In this document: positions 1 to 11,101 of the stretch, piece by piece
How positions within the stretch are numbered: position 1 is the stretch's first letter
Layout of the letters: each line of letters opens with the position of its first letter
Source: Strongyloides papillosus
Taxonomy: Eukaryota > Nematoda > Chromadorea > Rhabditida > Strongyloididae
DNA length: 64,000 nucleotides
Assembly (NCBI GenBank): GCA_005656395.1
Contig: SRSI01000020.1
Location: forward strand, 620,001 to 684,000
Reading direction: 5' to 3'
Translations under genes and position numbers: made by a program
The notes under the pieces: model-generated
What the model was told of the DNA's origin: nothing
Databases searched by the model: none
Seen by the model: the letters and a program-made list of their open reading frames with translations, nothing else

Positions 1-98
1 GAAAATCATCATCAACAAATACTGAAGGTAGTGAGATTGAGTCGAAAGATTTTGAAACTGATAGCGGTATGTCTTCAGTTAACAAGTCGTGTCGTTGA
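1..98 (+). CDS. 3' end of an unidentified gene
   Basis: An open frame beginning at base 3 runs to TGA at 96-98 and ends in the residues SGMSSVNKSCR. The tail is hydrophilic and rich in Ser, Glu and Thr, with no recognisable domain. Its composition is less AT-rich than the 2.8 kb that follows, which fits a coding C-terminus. Only about 31 codons are visible, so the product cannot be named. It could also be an internal exon end of a longer transcript, but no convincing splice donor precedes the stop. Confidence 0.5.
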   Translation, partial: KSSSTNTEGSEIESKDFETDSGMSSVNKSCR

Positions 99-2970
99 CA
101 TGATTATAATTTTACTTGCTAAAATATACATATATTTTGTTTCATTACACTGAATATAATGATATATAAACAATTTATTAACAATCTATTAACATGAAAT
201 TGTCAAAGTTATAAATATATAATAAAATGGTTTTTTAATTTTTGCTTCTTTCTTTTTCATATTTTTTTGAATTTTAAAAAATTTATACTAAGATGCAGTA
301 GATAATACTTTAATTTGATGAGTTATTTTTACACTTTTCTTACTTAATAACTTTCATAATATTTTACTCTTTTTATTAAATGATTTCTTTTTAAAAGTAC
401 ATTTAAAATTCATCTTAAATGTTGATTTTAAGCAAATTTTTGAATCATTAAACACTATCTATTTTTTCATAATATAAAAGATAATAACTTTAAATGAAAT
501 TGTTTTCCAAGAACGTACTCAAGATATATTTAAGAAAAAAAGTGGGCTAGCATATGAGTATAAAATCATAAAAAAGCATTAAATAAAAAAACTTTTACAA
601 CCACTCAATTAGTTAAACTATACCTATATGATTCATTTTGCATAAACTTTTTTCATTTTTTTCCAATTAGTTTAAAGATTTATCGAATATTTATGATCTA
701 AGCATAACAATTTGCATATGTAGCAAAAGGTAGTAAAAGAAAAAAAACTTTTGTTTACATTTTGTCACTCAATTTTATTTTGAAATTATACTTTTACGAT
801 TTATTCATGTTTAATTTTTTACATCTGTAACAACGAAACTTTGTTATAACATATTTATTTATATATTTTGAAAGTAAAATGTTTTATTAAATATTTTTCT
901 ATTTATTATAAAACAATTATTAAAAAAAAAGGACAAAATTTTTATAGTATTTTTCTATAAAAATTTATATTAAGATTTTAATTTTAGATTGTTAAGTAAA
1001 ATTAATCTAAAATAAGTTTCTTAATACTTTTTAAAAAGCAATAATTTCATTGATAAAGAAGATAAGCTATTCATTATTGTCATAGTAATACATTCAACTG
1101 TTTATTTTATGTATAAATATTTTTAATTTGCCAATTTTAAAAGATCATTAATTTATTTTATAGGTATATATCATGGTTTTTAAAGATAAGGATACATTAT
1201 GACAATGATAAGCAAGTTACTATATACAAAAACTCATGAGACATAATAAAAATGACTGTACATTTTAAACAAATTTGTGATTCATATTATTTTTATCTAC
1301 TAAAGAAATTCTTTTATTTACCTTACTTATTTATACGTTTAAATAATATCTTTCTATAAATAAATTTTTTATAATTATATAAACTTTCACTTTTTAATTC
1401 CATTAAAAGATATTTTTTTCCCATATAAAAAAGGAATTTTTATCTCTAATAGAATTAATGGTATAAATTTACATTCAAAAAATATTTATAAATATTCAAT
1501 GACTTTTATTATTAGCATAATAACTAATAATTTTATTAATAGTAATATTAATTGTTAAACATTACTATATATGGAATTCTCAATATAATTTTCTTTTAAT
1601 GGATGTTTAAAATGTTAACAAATATTTAACTTTTAAAACAAATTATTAATTTATTTTTAGATTTTATAAAAGATTTTTTTGTTTTTAATGAGATAATATT
1701 GAATTAAATTTTATTTTCCCATTATATACAACTTTCTTTAATTTAAAAAAAAATAACTAGAAGGATTGTTCTTTGAAAAAATATTTATATATAATATTAT
1801 ACAATATTTGCATTACAGACCATAACTTTGTTATTTACAGATTACTGCTTACAAATTTATAACGAATAGGTTTTTATGATACAAATATTAATATAAATAT
1901 ATATTTATAATTTCTTTTAATCTATTTATAAAGCATATATTAAAGAGTTGACAAGTATAGCAGTTATAATTTTAATATTAACGTTAACATTAAGTAAAAA
2001 TTATTCTTCAAATATCATAATTTAACTAATTACTATATAATTTTAAAAAGATTTAGTGCTTTTTGAAACAGATCTTATTTATATAAAATTCCTTACTTAA
2101 ATTACATTCAAGAAAATGTTAAAAAATTCTGGATAATGTGTATTATTTTATCTCACTTAATAAAAATTCTAATTTTTTTACTAGCGACTAATTTCATCAC
2201 AACTATTTCGCACGTGAAAATTAAAGCAATAATTATAGAATTATTAAAATAAGTTTCTATTTTTCTATAGTATTAATCTCATCTTAAAACTTAATGTGTT
2301 TCTTATAATACATTTCAAAATACAAAATTAGAATTTAGTATTATGTAAAATTAAAAATGCTTTTATAAAAAGTATTCTTTTAGCATACGATAGTTATCCT
2401 TGTTTAATATGTTTCAAAACTTTTAATCATTATAACTTATATTTTTCTCCGAAATTATATTCCTTTTATAGCGCAAATTTTTTTTAGTATCTTTCAAAAT
2501 CATCTTTAAAAAATAAATTAAAGAAAAGTTACAAAACACTATGCATTTTTGTTTGTATTAAAAAATAATTTTTAAATATTCTAATGTAAAAAGAAAAAAA
2601 TTCAATAATATCTTCAATGAACAATACTTTGTGTAGCTAAATAATTATTGCTTTTCATTATTATTGTTATGAAAATTTCAAATTTTCTAAATTTTATGTT
2701 GTTTGTAGATTGTTCAAAGAAATGGTCGTTGTTAAAATATTTACAACTCTACACGAAATTGACTTCTAGTAATGTGCCTCTTAATATATTATAGAAAACA
2801 AGTTAGGCTCTAATATGGCTTTAGTAACGTAAAAAATTTCAAGATTAAAAAAAAGTTTCAGCACTTCAAAATGTTAAGCATATATATTATCGTAAAAAAC
2901 GATAGAATTTATGTTCGAACCTAATTATTTCATTTTTTACAATATTATCGTTGTTAATAGTTATTATTAA
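99..2970. other. AT-rich intergenic region
   Basis: No coding frame of useful length, RNA gene or repeat family is apparent. The first part should be the 3' UTR of the preceding gene and the last few hundred bases the promoter of the mannosidase. A short perfect inverted repeat (TATCGT / ACGATA around five A bases) lies at about 2888-2904. A lone tRNA T-arm-like GGTTCGAAC on the minus strand near 2908 has no supporting cloverleaf. Confidence 0.6.
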
Positions 2971-2973
2971 AAT

Positions 2974-2989
2974 TTGATTTTTTTGACAG
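2974..2989 (+). promoter_or_regulatory. candidate trans-splice or 5' UTR splice acceptor
   Basis: A pyrimidine run followed by GACAG ends at 2989, about 100 bases before the first in-frame ATG (3091) of the mannosidase. Nematode mRNAs often receive a spliced leader at such a site. It could equally be the acceptor of an unseen upstream 5' exon. Confidence 0.4.
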
Positions 2990-3090
2990 GTGGAACTTTT
3001 TTATTACACTTAAATTTAATTTATCAGAATTTTTTCCCATTTTTTCTTGTGTATAAAAAATTTAGAGGTTTTAGAATTAATAATGAAAAA

Positions 3091-6000
3091 ATGAATGGAA
3101 AATATCAACAGATTTCAGTGAATTCATTCCATATAAGATATATTAAAAAGTTTTTTCTACTTATATTTATTATTATTTTTATAATTACCTATTTTTATTT
3201 ATACTTGTATTTGCCTAATAAAAGCATTGAATATAAAATTAACAAGTACTTCTTTAAACCGAAAGATGATGAACAGGTATTTTTTATTAAGAATTAATTT
3301 CCTATTTTTTCTTATAAAATTTAGATGTTAAAAGTTTATTCAAATATTTCTTTCGAACAATATTCTAAAATAGCCAATAAAAATTATTATGATGTGAATT
3401 ATGATACAAATAATAAAAATGATATGAGAAAAATAAATGTATTTCTAATACCACATTCGCATGATGATCCTGGATGGTTAAAAACATTTGAAAAATATTA
3501 TGAAGATGATGTATCAAAAATATTAAATGGAATGTTAGAATATTTATCGGAGGACAATCAAATGAGATTTGTTTATGTTGAGATGTCATTTTTTGAGTTA
3601 TTTTATTCAACATTACCAGCAGTGAAAAGGCAAAAGATTAAAAAATTATTAAGTGATAAAAAATTGGAAATTATTACAGGTGGTTGGGTTATGAGTGATG
3701 AAGCAAATAGTCATTTTTTCTCACAAATTACTGAATTATTTGAGGGTCATGAATTTTTAAGAAATAATTTGCAATACATACCAACAAATCATTGGTCTAT
3801 TGATCCATTTGGTTTATCCCCAACAATGGCATACCTTGCAAAGGAGTCCGGTTTCAAACACATGGCAATACAAAGAGTACATTATTTAGTCAAACAATAT
3901 TTTGCACAGAGAAAATTATTTGAATTTCAATGGAGACAATTATGGAGTGGTGGATATAAAGATCAATCATCTTCTACTGATATTTTCACACACATATTTC
4001 CATATGGTAGTTATACATCAAGTGAAACTTGTGGTCCTGATAAAAATAAATGTAACAAAATTGATTTTAGTAAAGTTTCAAACAAAATTTCAAATGATTA
4101 TATATTAGGGGAGAGTGTAAAAATTGTTGTTGATCAATTTAGAAAAAAATCACTACTTTTTAGGGGGTCAAATATTTTTGTACCAATAGGTACAGATTTT
4201 TCATATTCAAAAAAGGAAGAATGGGGGAATGTTTATGATAATTATAAAATTATAATTGAAAAGATTAATAAATCACCAGAGTTTAATATGAACATTCAAT
4301 TTGGTACATTGGAAGATTATTTTAAGGCTAACGACAAAACTTTAATTGAAGAAAATGTTAATATTCCTGTTATTACAGGTGATTTTTTTACATATGCTGA
4401 TAGAAATGAAGAATATTGGAGTGGATATTATACGTCGAGACCATTTTATAAACGATTTGATAGAATTTTAATGGATACTTTAAGATCTGCGGAAATAATC
4501 TTTTCATCTGTATTAGGAAAATCAAAAGAAAATGAAATGAATGAATTTTTAAAATTAGTTGATTATAATAAATTAGTATATGCTAGGAGGGCATTATCAT
4601 TGTTTCAACATCATGATGGAGTTACTGGAACAGCTAAAGATCATGTTGTACTTGATTATGGTAAACAATTATTTAAAGCAATTCAAAATTGTTATTCAAT
4701 TATTGAAAAAAGCATTCAATACGATATTAGAAAGAAGATAGTTAATAATTTAGAGATATCAATGTTATCAAGAATTAATAGTGAAAAAGAAATGACAAGA
4801 ATAAAAAGTATTAATGTTGATAAGAACATTCTTCTTTTTAATCCTCATTCACAGGATTTTGATAAAGAATTGTTGTGTACAAATGTTGACGGCCAAAATA
4901 TATATATTATTGAAAATATTGATATTGATGATCAGGAGATACATCCGATAATTGAAAAAGAAAATAATCAATTAAAAATTAGTGAGAGATCATACAAACT
5001 TTGTTATGTTACCACAATAAAAGCTTTTGATGTAAAAATTCACAAATTAGTAACTTTTGATGTACTTAATATTAAACCAAGGATAGCAAAAATTTTTACA
5101 TTGTTCAATAATTTTAAAACTACTGAAATATTTAAAAATTATGAAAAATTAGAGACAAATGATAATGAGAAATATTTCACAGTTAGTGAATTGCATGGTT
5201 TAAAAATTAATAAAAAAACAGGTTATGTAGAAGCAATTAATAACTCACCGGTATCAATTAACTTTGAATATTATATGGAAACAACAAATAAACCAAATTC
5301 TGGAGCATATCTTTTTACTCCAGAAGGTCCATCTAAATTATTAGATTATTCCAATAATACTTATATAATATCTAAAGGAGTTCTACGTCAAGAAGTTGCT
5401 GTTGTTGGTCCATTGGGAGGTAAAATATTTCATTCAATTGAATCAGGAGCAATTTCACCATATTATATTGATATTAACAATATTATTGATCTTAATAGCG
5501 AGGGAGAGATAGAAATTGCAATGAAATTAAAGACAAATAATAACGGTAAAATTGATATGATAAAAAATAAAAACGTATTTTTTACTGATTTAAATGGTTA
5601 TCAAATAATCAAAAGAAGAAGATTAGATAATTTGCCAATTCAAGGAAATTTTTATCCCATGCCATCGACAATTTTTATAGAAGATGATGTTAAAAGATTA
5701 ACTGTATTAGGAAATCAACCTTTAGGTTGTAGTAGTCAAGAAGAGGGTAGTGTAGAAGTAATGTTAGATAGGAGACATTTTATAGATGATCATAGGGGTC
5801 TTGAACAAGGAATTATTGATAATATTCCAACAAGAAGTAGATTTAGAATATTAATGGAAAAAAGAGATAGTTCTAGTATAAGTTCAAATAATGATGATTT
5901 ATCAGTTACTGGATATTTATCATCATCTGCCTCTCAGGCAAATCAAAAATTGCAATACAATATTATTCAAATGGAAATTGATAAAAACTTTGATGATTAT

Positions 6001-6384
6001 GATTATAAACTTTCAATTTTGAAAAAAGAACTTCCACCTAATATAAATATTGTAACATTAAGATCATTAACAGCACCAGAAAATTATGGAAGAGGTGGTA
6101 AACCAGATAATGAATATAGTAGAGTCAGAAGGATACCATTGAGAAATGCAGCAATGATACTTCAAAATATTGCTTATGATGGTAGTGTCGGTGAAAAGTT
6201 GATAAAATCATTTGATGTCGAGAATACTAAATTTAATATGGCTGATTATTTTAATGATAATTTTATACATAAATACCAAGAAGCTTCTCTAACATTATTG
6301 TATGAGTCAAAAAATTATACTCTTAACGGGTTTGTTGAGGTAAAACCAATGGAACTTAAAACATTAAAAGTATCTTTTCTTTAA
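3091..6384 (+). CDS. aman-2: Golgi alpha-mannosidase II, GH38 family
   Basis: This is the glycoside hydrolase family 38 enzyme that trims mannose from N-glycans in the Golgi. Exons are 3091-3276 and 3325-6384, separated by a 48-bp phase-0 intron, giving 1081 residues. The N-terminus is a short cytoplasmic tail, then one strongly hydrophobic segment at about residues 17-40, as in a type II Golgi membrane protein. The zinc/substrate motif PHSHDDPGW is near residue 105, GGWVMSDEA follows, and the nucleophile motif WSIDPFG puts the catalytic Asp at about 222. QHHDGVTGT is also intact. The acid/base region reads GTDFSY, where many family members have GDDFRY. Start: the open frame extends upstream without an ATG, so the ATG at 3091 is chosen. 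Length is close to animal mannosidase II. An active enzyme is expected; the choice between mannosidase II and a IIx-type paralogue is inference. Confidence 0.92.
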
Positions 6385-6714
6385 AGGATAATATTTATTA
6401 CTAAAAATACCAACTTATATTAAAAATAAGATTTGCAGTTATTGATATTAAACGTGTATTGTTTTTATATATCTTTTAAATATGAAGTTGTGTTTTGATT
6501 ATTATAATAAAATATTTAAACGTTGAAAAAATGATTATAACATTTATACTGATGAGATAATTTTAGTTGGCAAGTTGTTAGCTACGTCTTCCTGTTTATA
6601 TTTTATTAATATAAACTAAAACTTACTTTAACATTTAGCACTTCAAACACTACGAAATTTCTAGAACGATTATTCTATTATATCAAAAATATTTTTTGAT
6701 TTAAGCCAAATACA
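6385..6714. other. short intergenic region
   Basis: A 330-base AT-rich spacer between two + strand genes. It should hold the mannosidase 3' UTR and the promoter of the transthyretin-like gene. No structured element was seen. Confidence 0.5.
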
Positions 6715-7217
6715 ATGTGCGAAAAAACTATCATTTTTATAATTTTGTACACATTGTGCTTAATCAATATCCATGGTGACGAAGACAAAGGAGAGAGACT
6801 TGAAGTTAGGGGAACAGTTTTGTGTAATGAAAAATCAGATGATAATGTTAGAGTCCAAATTTACAAAGAATATTTACCTGCAACAAATTCAATTAATAGT
6901 CCACTAAATTGGACGAAAACTAATAAAGAAGGAAAATTTGACATTTTTGGAATGACAACTGATTCTGAAACTATCTGTTAGTTACCGAATTTTTATATTA
7001 ATTTTATTTTATAGACCCATTTGTTTATTTAATTCATTACTGCAATAATTATTCAAACAAATGTCCATCGTTATATACTATGAAAATTCCATATCGTTAT
7101 ATTTCAAAAAATGGCACATGGCCACGTCCATATAATGCTGGAATCATACACCTTAAAAAGTACAGTAGTAATTGCACGGATGATAATTGGATTCTAGAAG
7201 GATACAACAACAATTAA
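6715..7217 (+). CDS. transthyretin-like (TTR) family secreted protein
   Basis: A small secreted protein of the nematode-expanded transthyretin-like family; members act outside the cell and mostly have unknown ligands. Two exons, 6715-6976 and 7015-7217, flank a 38-bp phase-1 intron, giving 154 residues. The signal peptide is MCEKTIIFIILYTLCLINIHG. The mature part begins EVRGTVLCNEK, matching the family's first strand. The spliced second exon reads YPFVYLIHYCNNY, then MKIPYRYISKNG, the typical TTR-like region around a conserved His-x-Cys. Paired cysteines (Cys at the end of strand A, CNN, KCP and NCT) fit family disulfides. The unspliced frame stops at 6979, so the intron is needed; the join restores the family motif. 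The specific ligand is not predictable. Confidence 0.88.
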
Positions 7218-7297
7218 ATATAAATGTCTGAAGAGTATTGAAATACTATTAAATTTTTATTTTGTAGTACTTGAATTTATCCTAGTGAATTAAAGAA

Positions 7298-9081
7298 TTA
7301 ATTCTTGATACCTTGATTTTTCTCATAATCTTTCACATTTCGTGATACAAAACTTGAAATTATTTTATCAAAACTTTTACACGTTCTGGATAATGCATGA
7401 ACGTATTTTCTGTCACTTGTTTCCAGAAAATGTTCATTTATAACTAGTGCTTTAGTCGAATTTGATTTAAACTCTTGCCATGTTTCACCAAGATCCCCAA
7501 AACGTACAAATTTTCTAATATGTTCCATTAATTTTTCTGAAAATTTCTTCTCCTTTTCTAGTTCCTCATTTGTATATTTTTCAGGATGCCTAAATGGATA
7601 TCCAAATATGTATATTAAGTCCTGTCCGAACATTGGTCCCATAAATTCTTGCACTAGCTTGATTGGTAAAGGGTGTTTAAAGTCATAAAAATAAACTTTT
7701 TTGTTTGTTAGCCCATAGTACCTTTGAGCAAATGATGCAATGGTGCAATCAAACAAGAAATCGTGAAGAAGTTCATAAATTCTACCTTTTGTTGCATTTG
7801 TTCTCATTTCACTGTATGCATCATATAGAGATTTTGTCTCTTGTTCATTGAAATCGATCATATTAGAAATCATTTTGACCACTCCCTTAAAAATATTATC
7901 ATCCAATAAACATTGATTCTCTATAGAACTGATATCTTTAGATAAATCAAAGCTACAATTATACTTTTCTAAAATTAAATGCATAAAATTATTTGCTTCA
8001 TCAGATGTTATACCAACTAGCATGTCAGCATCTTTTTTCATTTCTCTTTTAAATATTTTCTTTTCAACATTTCCACTAAAAAAAACGGTGTCGTTTTGAA
8101 TTGGTAAAAATGGTATATTTAATGGTAGCTGTTTCGGATTACTCACAGCAAGTGATGCATTCAACAAAGTGGTTGCATTTACTTCTTGAAGACATTTTAA
8201 TATCTCTGTATCAGTTCCATTACATTTTAATATTGCTGAAACGTTACGAGTGTTTGCTTCAGCAATATCTTCTGATACTGTTGCCCATACATTTGAAATT
8301 ACTCCAGAAATAATGATTACTTTACTGAAAAATGGATGACTGGCATTAGAAAATAAGTGTGCTGTAACAGACGCTCCACCAGCATTTTCCCCAAATAAAG
8401 TTATTTTAGATGGATCTCCTCCAAAAGCATAAATATTTTCATGAACCCACTTTAATCCTAGTTGTTGATCTAAAAGTCCCATATTTCCCCTTACCTCACT
8501 GTTTTCACCTAGATAACCAAAACCAAATATTCCTAGTCTATAGTTAAGATTAACAATAATTGATTGCGTCCTCAATGCAAGTATAGATCCATTGTAAATA
8601 TCCAATGAAGGTGAGCCAGAATTATAATCACCACCAAAAATAAAAACAATTACATCACCTGAAGAATTTTGAGGAACCCAAATATTTAATTGCAAACAAT
8701 CTTCACTAGTCAGATTTTTTGAATTTATATCATCATATTCGGTGAAGTTTATTCTTTGAGTAGGTTGAATACAATGTTTTGCCAATTTTAGTGCATCCAA
8801 TGTTCCATTCCAGGCTGGCTTTTCTAGCTCTACTGGACCTCTAAATCTATATAAGCCCATTGGAGGATAAGCGAATGGAATGCCTAAATATTCCGTAACA
8901 TTACCATCAGGAAATTCCTAAAAATAATTTATACTTTTTATGTTATGTCAAGTCATACCAAATTTTTTCCTTGGATCATTCCAACTGTTGTGTTTATTAT
9001 TTGTCCCCCATTTATATAACTCTTAAGAGAGGAAAACAATAATAATAAATATAATAATTTAATGTAAATATCTCTCGACAT
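7298..9081 (-). CDS. secreted type-B carboxylesterase-like protein lacking catalytic residues
   Basis: An alpha/beta-hydrolase of the carboxylesterase/cholinesterase family, 580 residues. Exon 1 is 8959-9081 (signal peptide, then TVGMIQGKNL); a 41-bp phase-0 intron follows; exon 2 is 7298-8917 and begins EFPDGNVTEYLGIPFAYPP, the classic N-terminal motif. DCLQLNIWVP and the GGDPSKITLFGE strand are also family hallmarks. The nucleophile elbow, normally GESAG, reads GENAG, so the catalytic Ser is Asn at about residue 219. The His region, normally GxxHGxDLxYVFG, reads GPMFGQDLIYIFG, with Phe at about 471. The Glu position looks retained (SDEA, about 348). Several Asn-X-Ser/Thr sites are present. 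There is no C-terminal membrane segment, unlike neuroligins. It is therefore probably a non-catalytic secreted esterase-fold protein; a binding or decoy role is inference. Confidence 0.9.
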
Positions 9082-11101
9082 TTAAAAGGAACTTTCAAAA
9101 AATGTCATATTATGAAGTTAAAGATTAATCAATTTTTTTATACAATTTTATTGTTTGATTAGTCTTCCTAATGGATATCAGAATTATTCTTAACAAACAT
9201 TTAATATAAATATTAAAAATTCGTCATTTTTTTCAATAAAATACAGAATATTTTAGCTTTTAATTTATTACTAAGCTTCTTTTATTTACCGTATTGCAAA
9301 GTTAAATTAAATATTTTCATTTTAAATGAAATAATATAAATAATGATTAATAAATCACAAATATTTTTCATAATAAATCATGTACTTTGATATTTTAAAG
9401 TTCATAAATGACTTTTTTGTTATTTTAAAAATCACGTCATATTAATCGGCTTAGGTTATTTATAGAAATATGGTTTAGAAAAGCTTTTAGAGCCACATTT
9501 TAAGTAGCGATTTCAATAATTAATCCTGAAATTTTTATCTTACATATGCATTTTAAGTATTTATGTGTTAGATTTTAATAGTTTATTATTCTTTAAAATT
9601 ATAAGATTTTTTGCTCTTAGTTGTGTGTAAAATGATTAATTAATATTAATTAGAATCAGTTGATAAGTTTAACTTTTAAATGTCTTTAGGTAACCTAGGT
9701 CATTGCACTATTTTCAATACCTTTTAGTTGAAAGTTTAATATTAAATGTACTTTTATTATTCTGTCTTTATATTCAGTTGGTACGTTTCTCATATTTTTT
9801 CTACAGAAATCACCCACACATGATAAAATAATTTCCATAATAACATATTAGAATAAAAAGTATACTTTAAAGTAGCAGCACGATTAACACAGTATATTTT
9901 TGAGGTGCAAAAAAAACACCTGACAAAATAACAGCAAATATTGAAAAATAATAAAAAAAGGATCTTATAATGATTTCTATAATTTGATTTATAATATTTT
10001 TCTGTTTTTAAACATTATTTTTAAAAAATGTGTTTTCACAATGATACTTTATTAAGCATATTAATATAAAATTTTACAAAAATATTATATTATTTGAACA
10101 AAAAAGTCGTTGTTGAGCAAATTCTACAACCAATGCAAAAGCAAAGTAACTTTTAAAAAACTTTTTTCACAATATTTACAAAAAAATCACACAAAAGTTA
10201 TATAAATACTACAGATTTAATTGCATAACAATATTTTTAAGCCAATAATAATCCTATTAACATTAAAATAACTGAAAATTATTATAACTATAAAAAAGAA
10301 ATAATACTTTAGATTTCCATGATCGCAAGAACAAAATAATTTATTTTTTGTGGTGATAATAAAAAAAGTATGGTAATTTTACATGGAATGTAAAGGACTC
10401 TTAATTATATTATAGTACCAATTAATCTTATGATGTCATTTATCATGTCACATAAATTATATAATTCATTAAGTAAAGTAATCAAAAGACAATGCAAAAA
10501 AAAATCGTCAATAATTATCCAATAAATTATATTACAACAATAAAATGCTAAACGGTATTCATAATCATATAAACTAAGTAATTAATTAAATACCTAATAT
10601 AAAGTATATACTTCTGTCAATGTAAAGTGATACCAAAAATATTTATTATTTTAAATTAAAATGATTTATCACTTTAAGGTTTGAAAAATTAATCAAATAA
10701 AAATGTACAAATATGTTTATAAATTCAAGTTGAATAAATCGGGGGAAAGTAGATTGTTATACATATGTGTATTGTTCGCCAAAAAGAAAAGGAAATAATC
10801 TTCTTCTTTCCATAATTAGTTTTATGTAAATGTATTAAAATTTGGTAGTGATCAACATATCATTACATCGTATTTAAAAATAAAAAATTTTTAAAATATG
10901 TTCAATTATATAAAATATAAAATTTTTTATCCTTTTTCAACTTTTACTTTTTAATCTAATTATTTACAGATATAGATTGGTTATCCAATAATTTACTGTA
11001 ATCTCAAGTAAGTTTGACATAGTTACCTGACTTCATTTAATCTTTATCATTAAGAAATCAAAATAAATTTAGAAATTATTAAACTGACATATAATCGTGG
11101 A
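9082..11101. other. divergent intergenic region
   Basis: About 2 kb between the minus-strand esterase and the plus-strand calcium ATPase, so it should contain both promoters. It is AT-rich with no supported gene. A 10-base inverted repeat (TAAAGTGATA at 10623-10632 and its complement at 10667-10676) is the only symmetric element noticed. Confidence 0.5.

Noticed and set aside
2900..2920. tRNA T-arm-like GGTTCGAAC on the minus strand
   Set aside because: No D-arm, anticodon arm or acceptor stem can be drawn around it.
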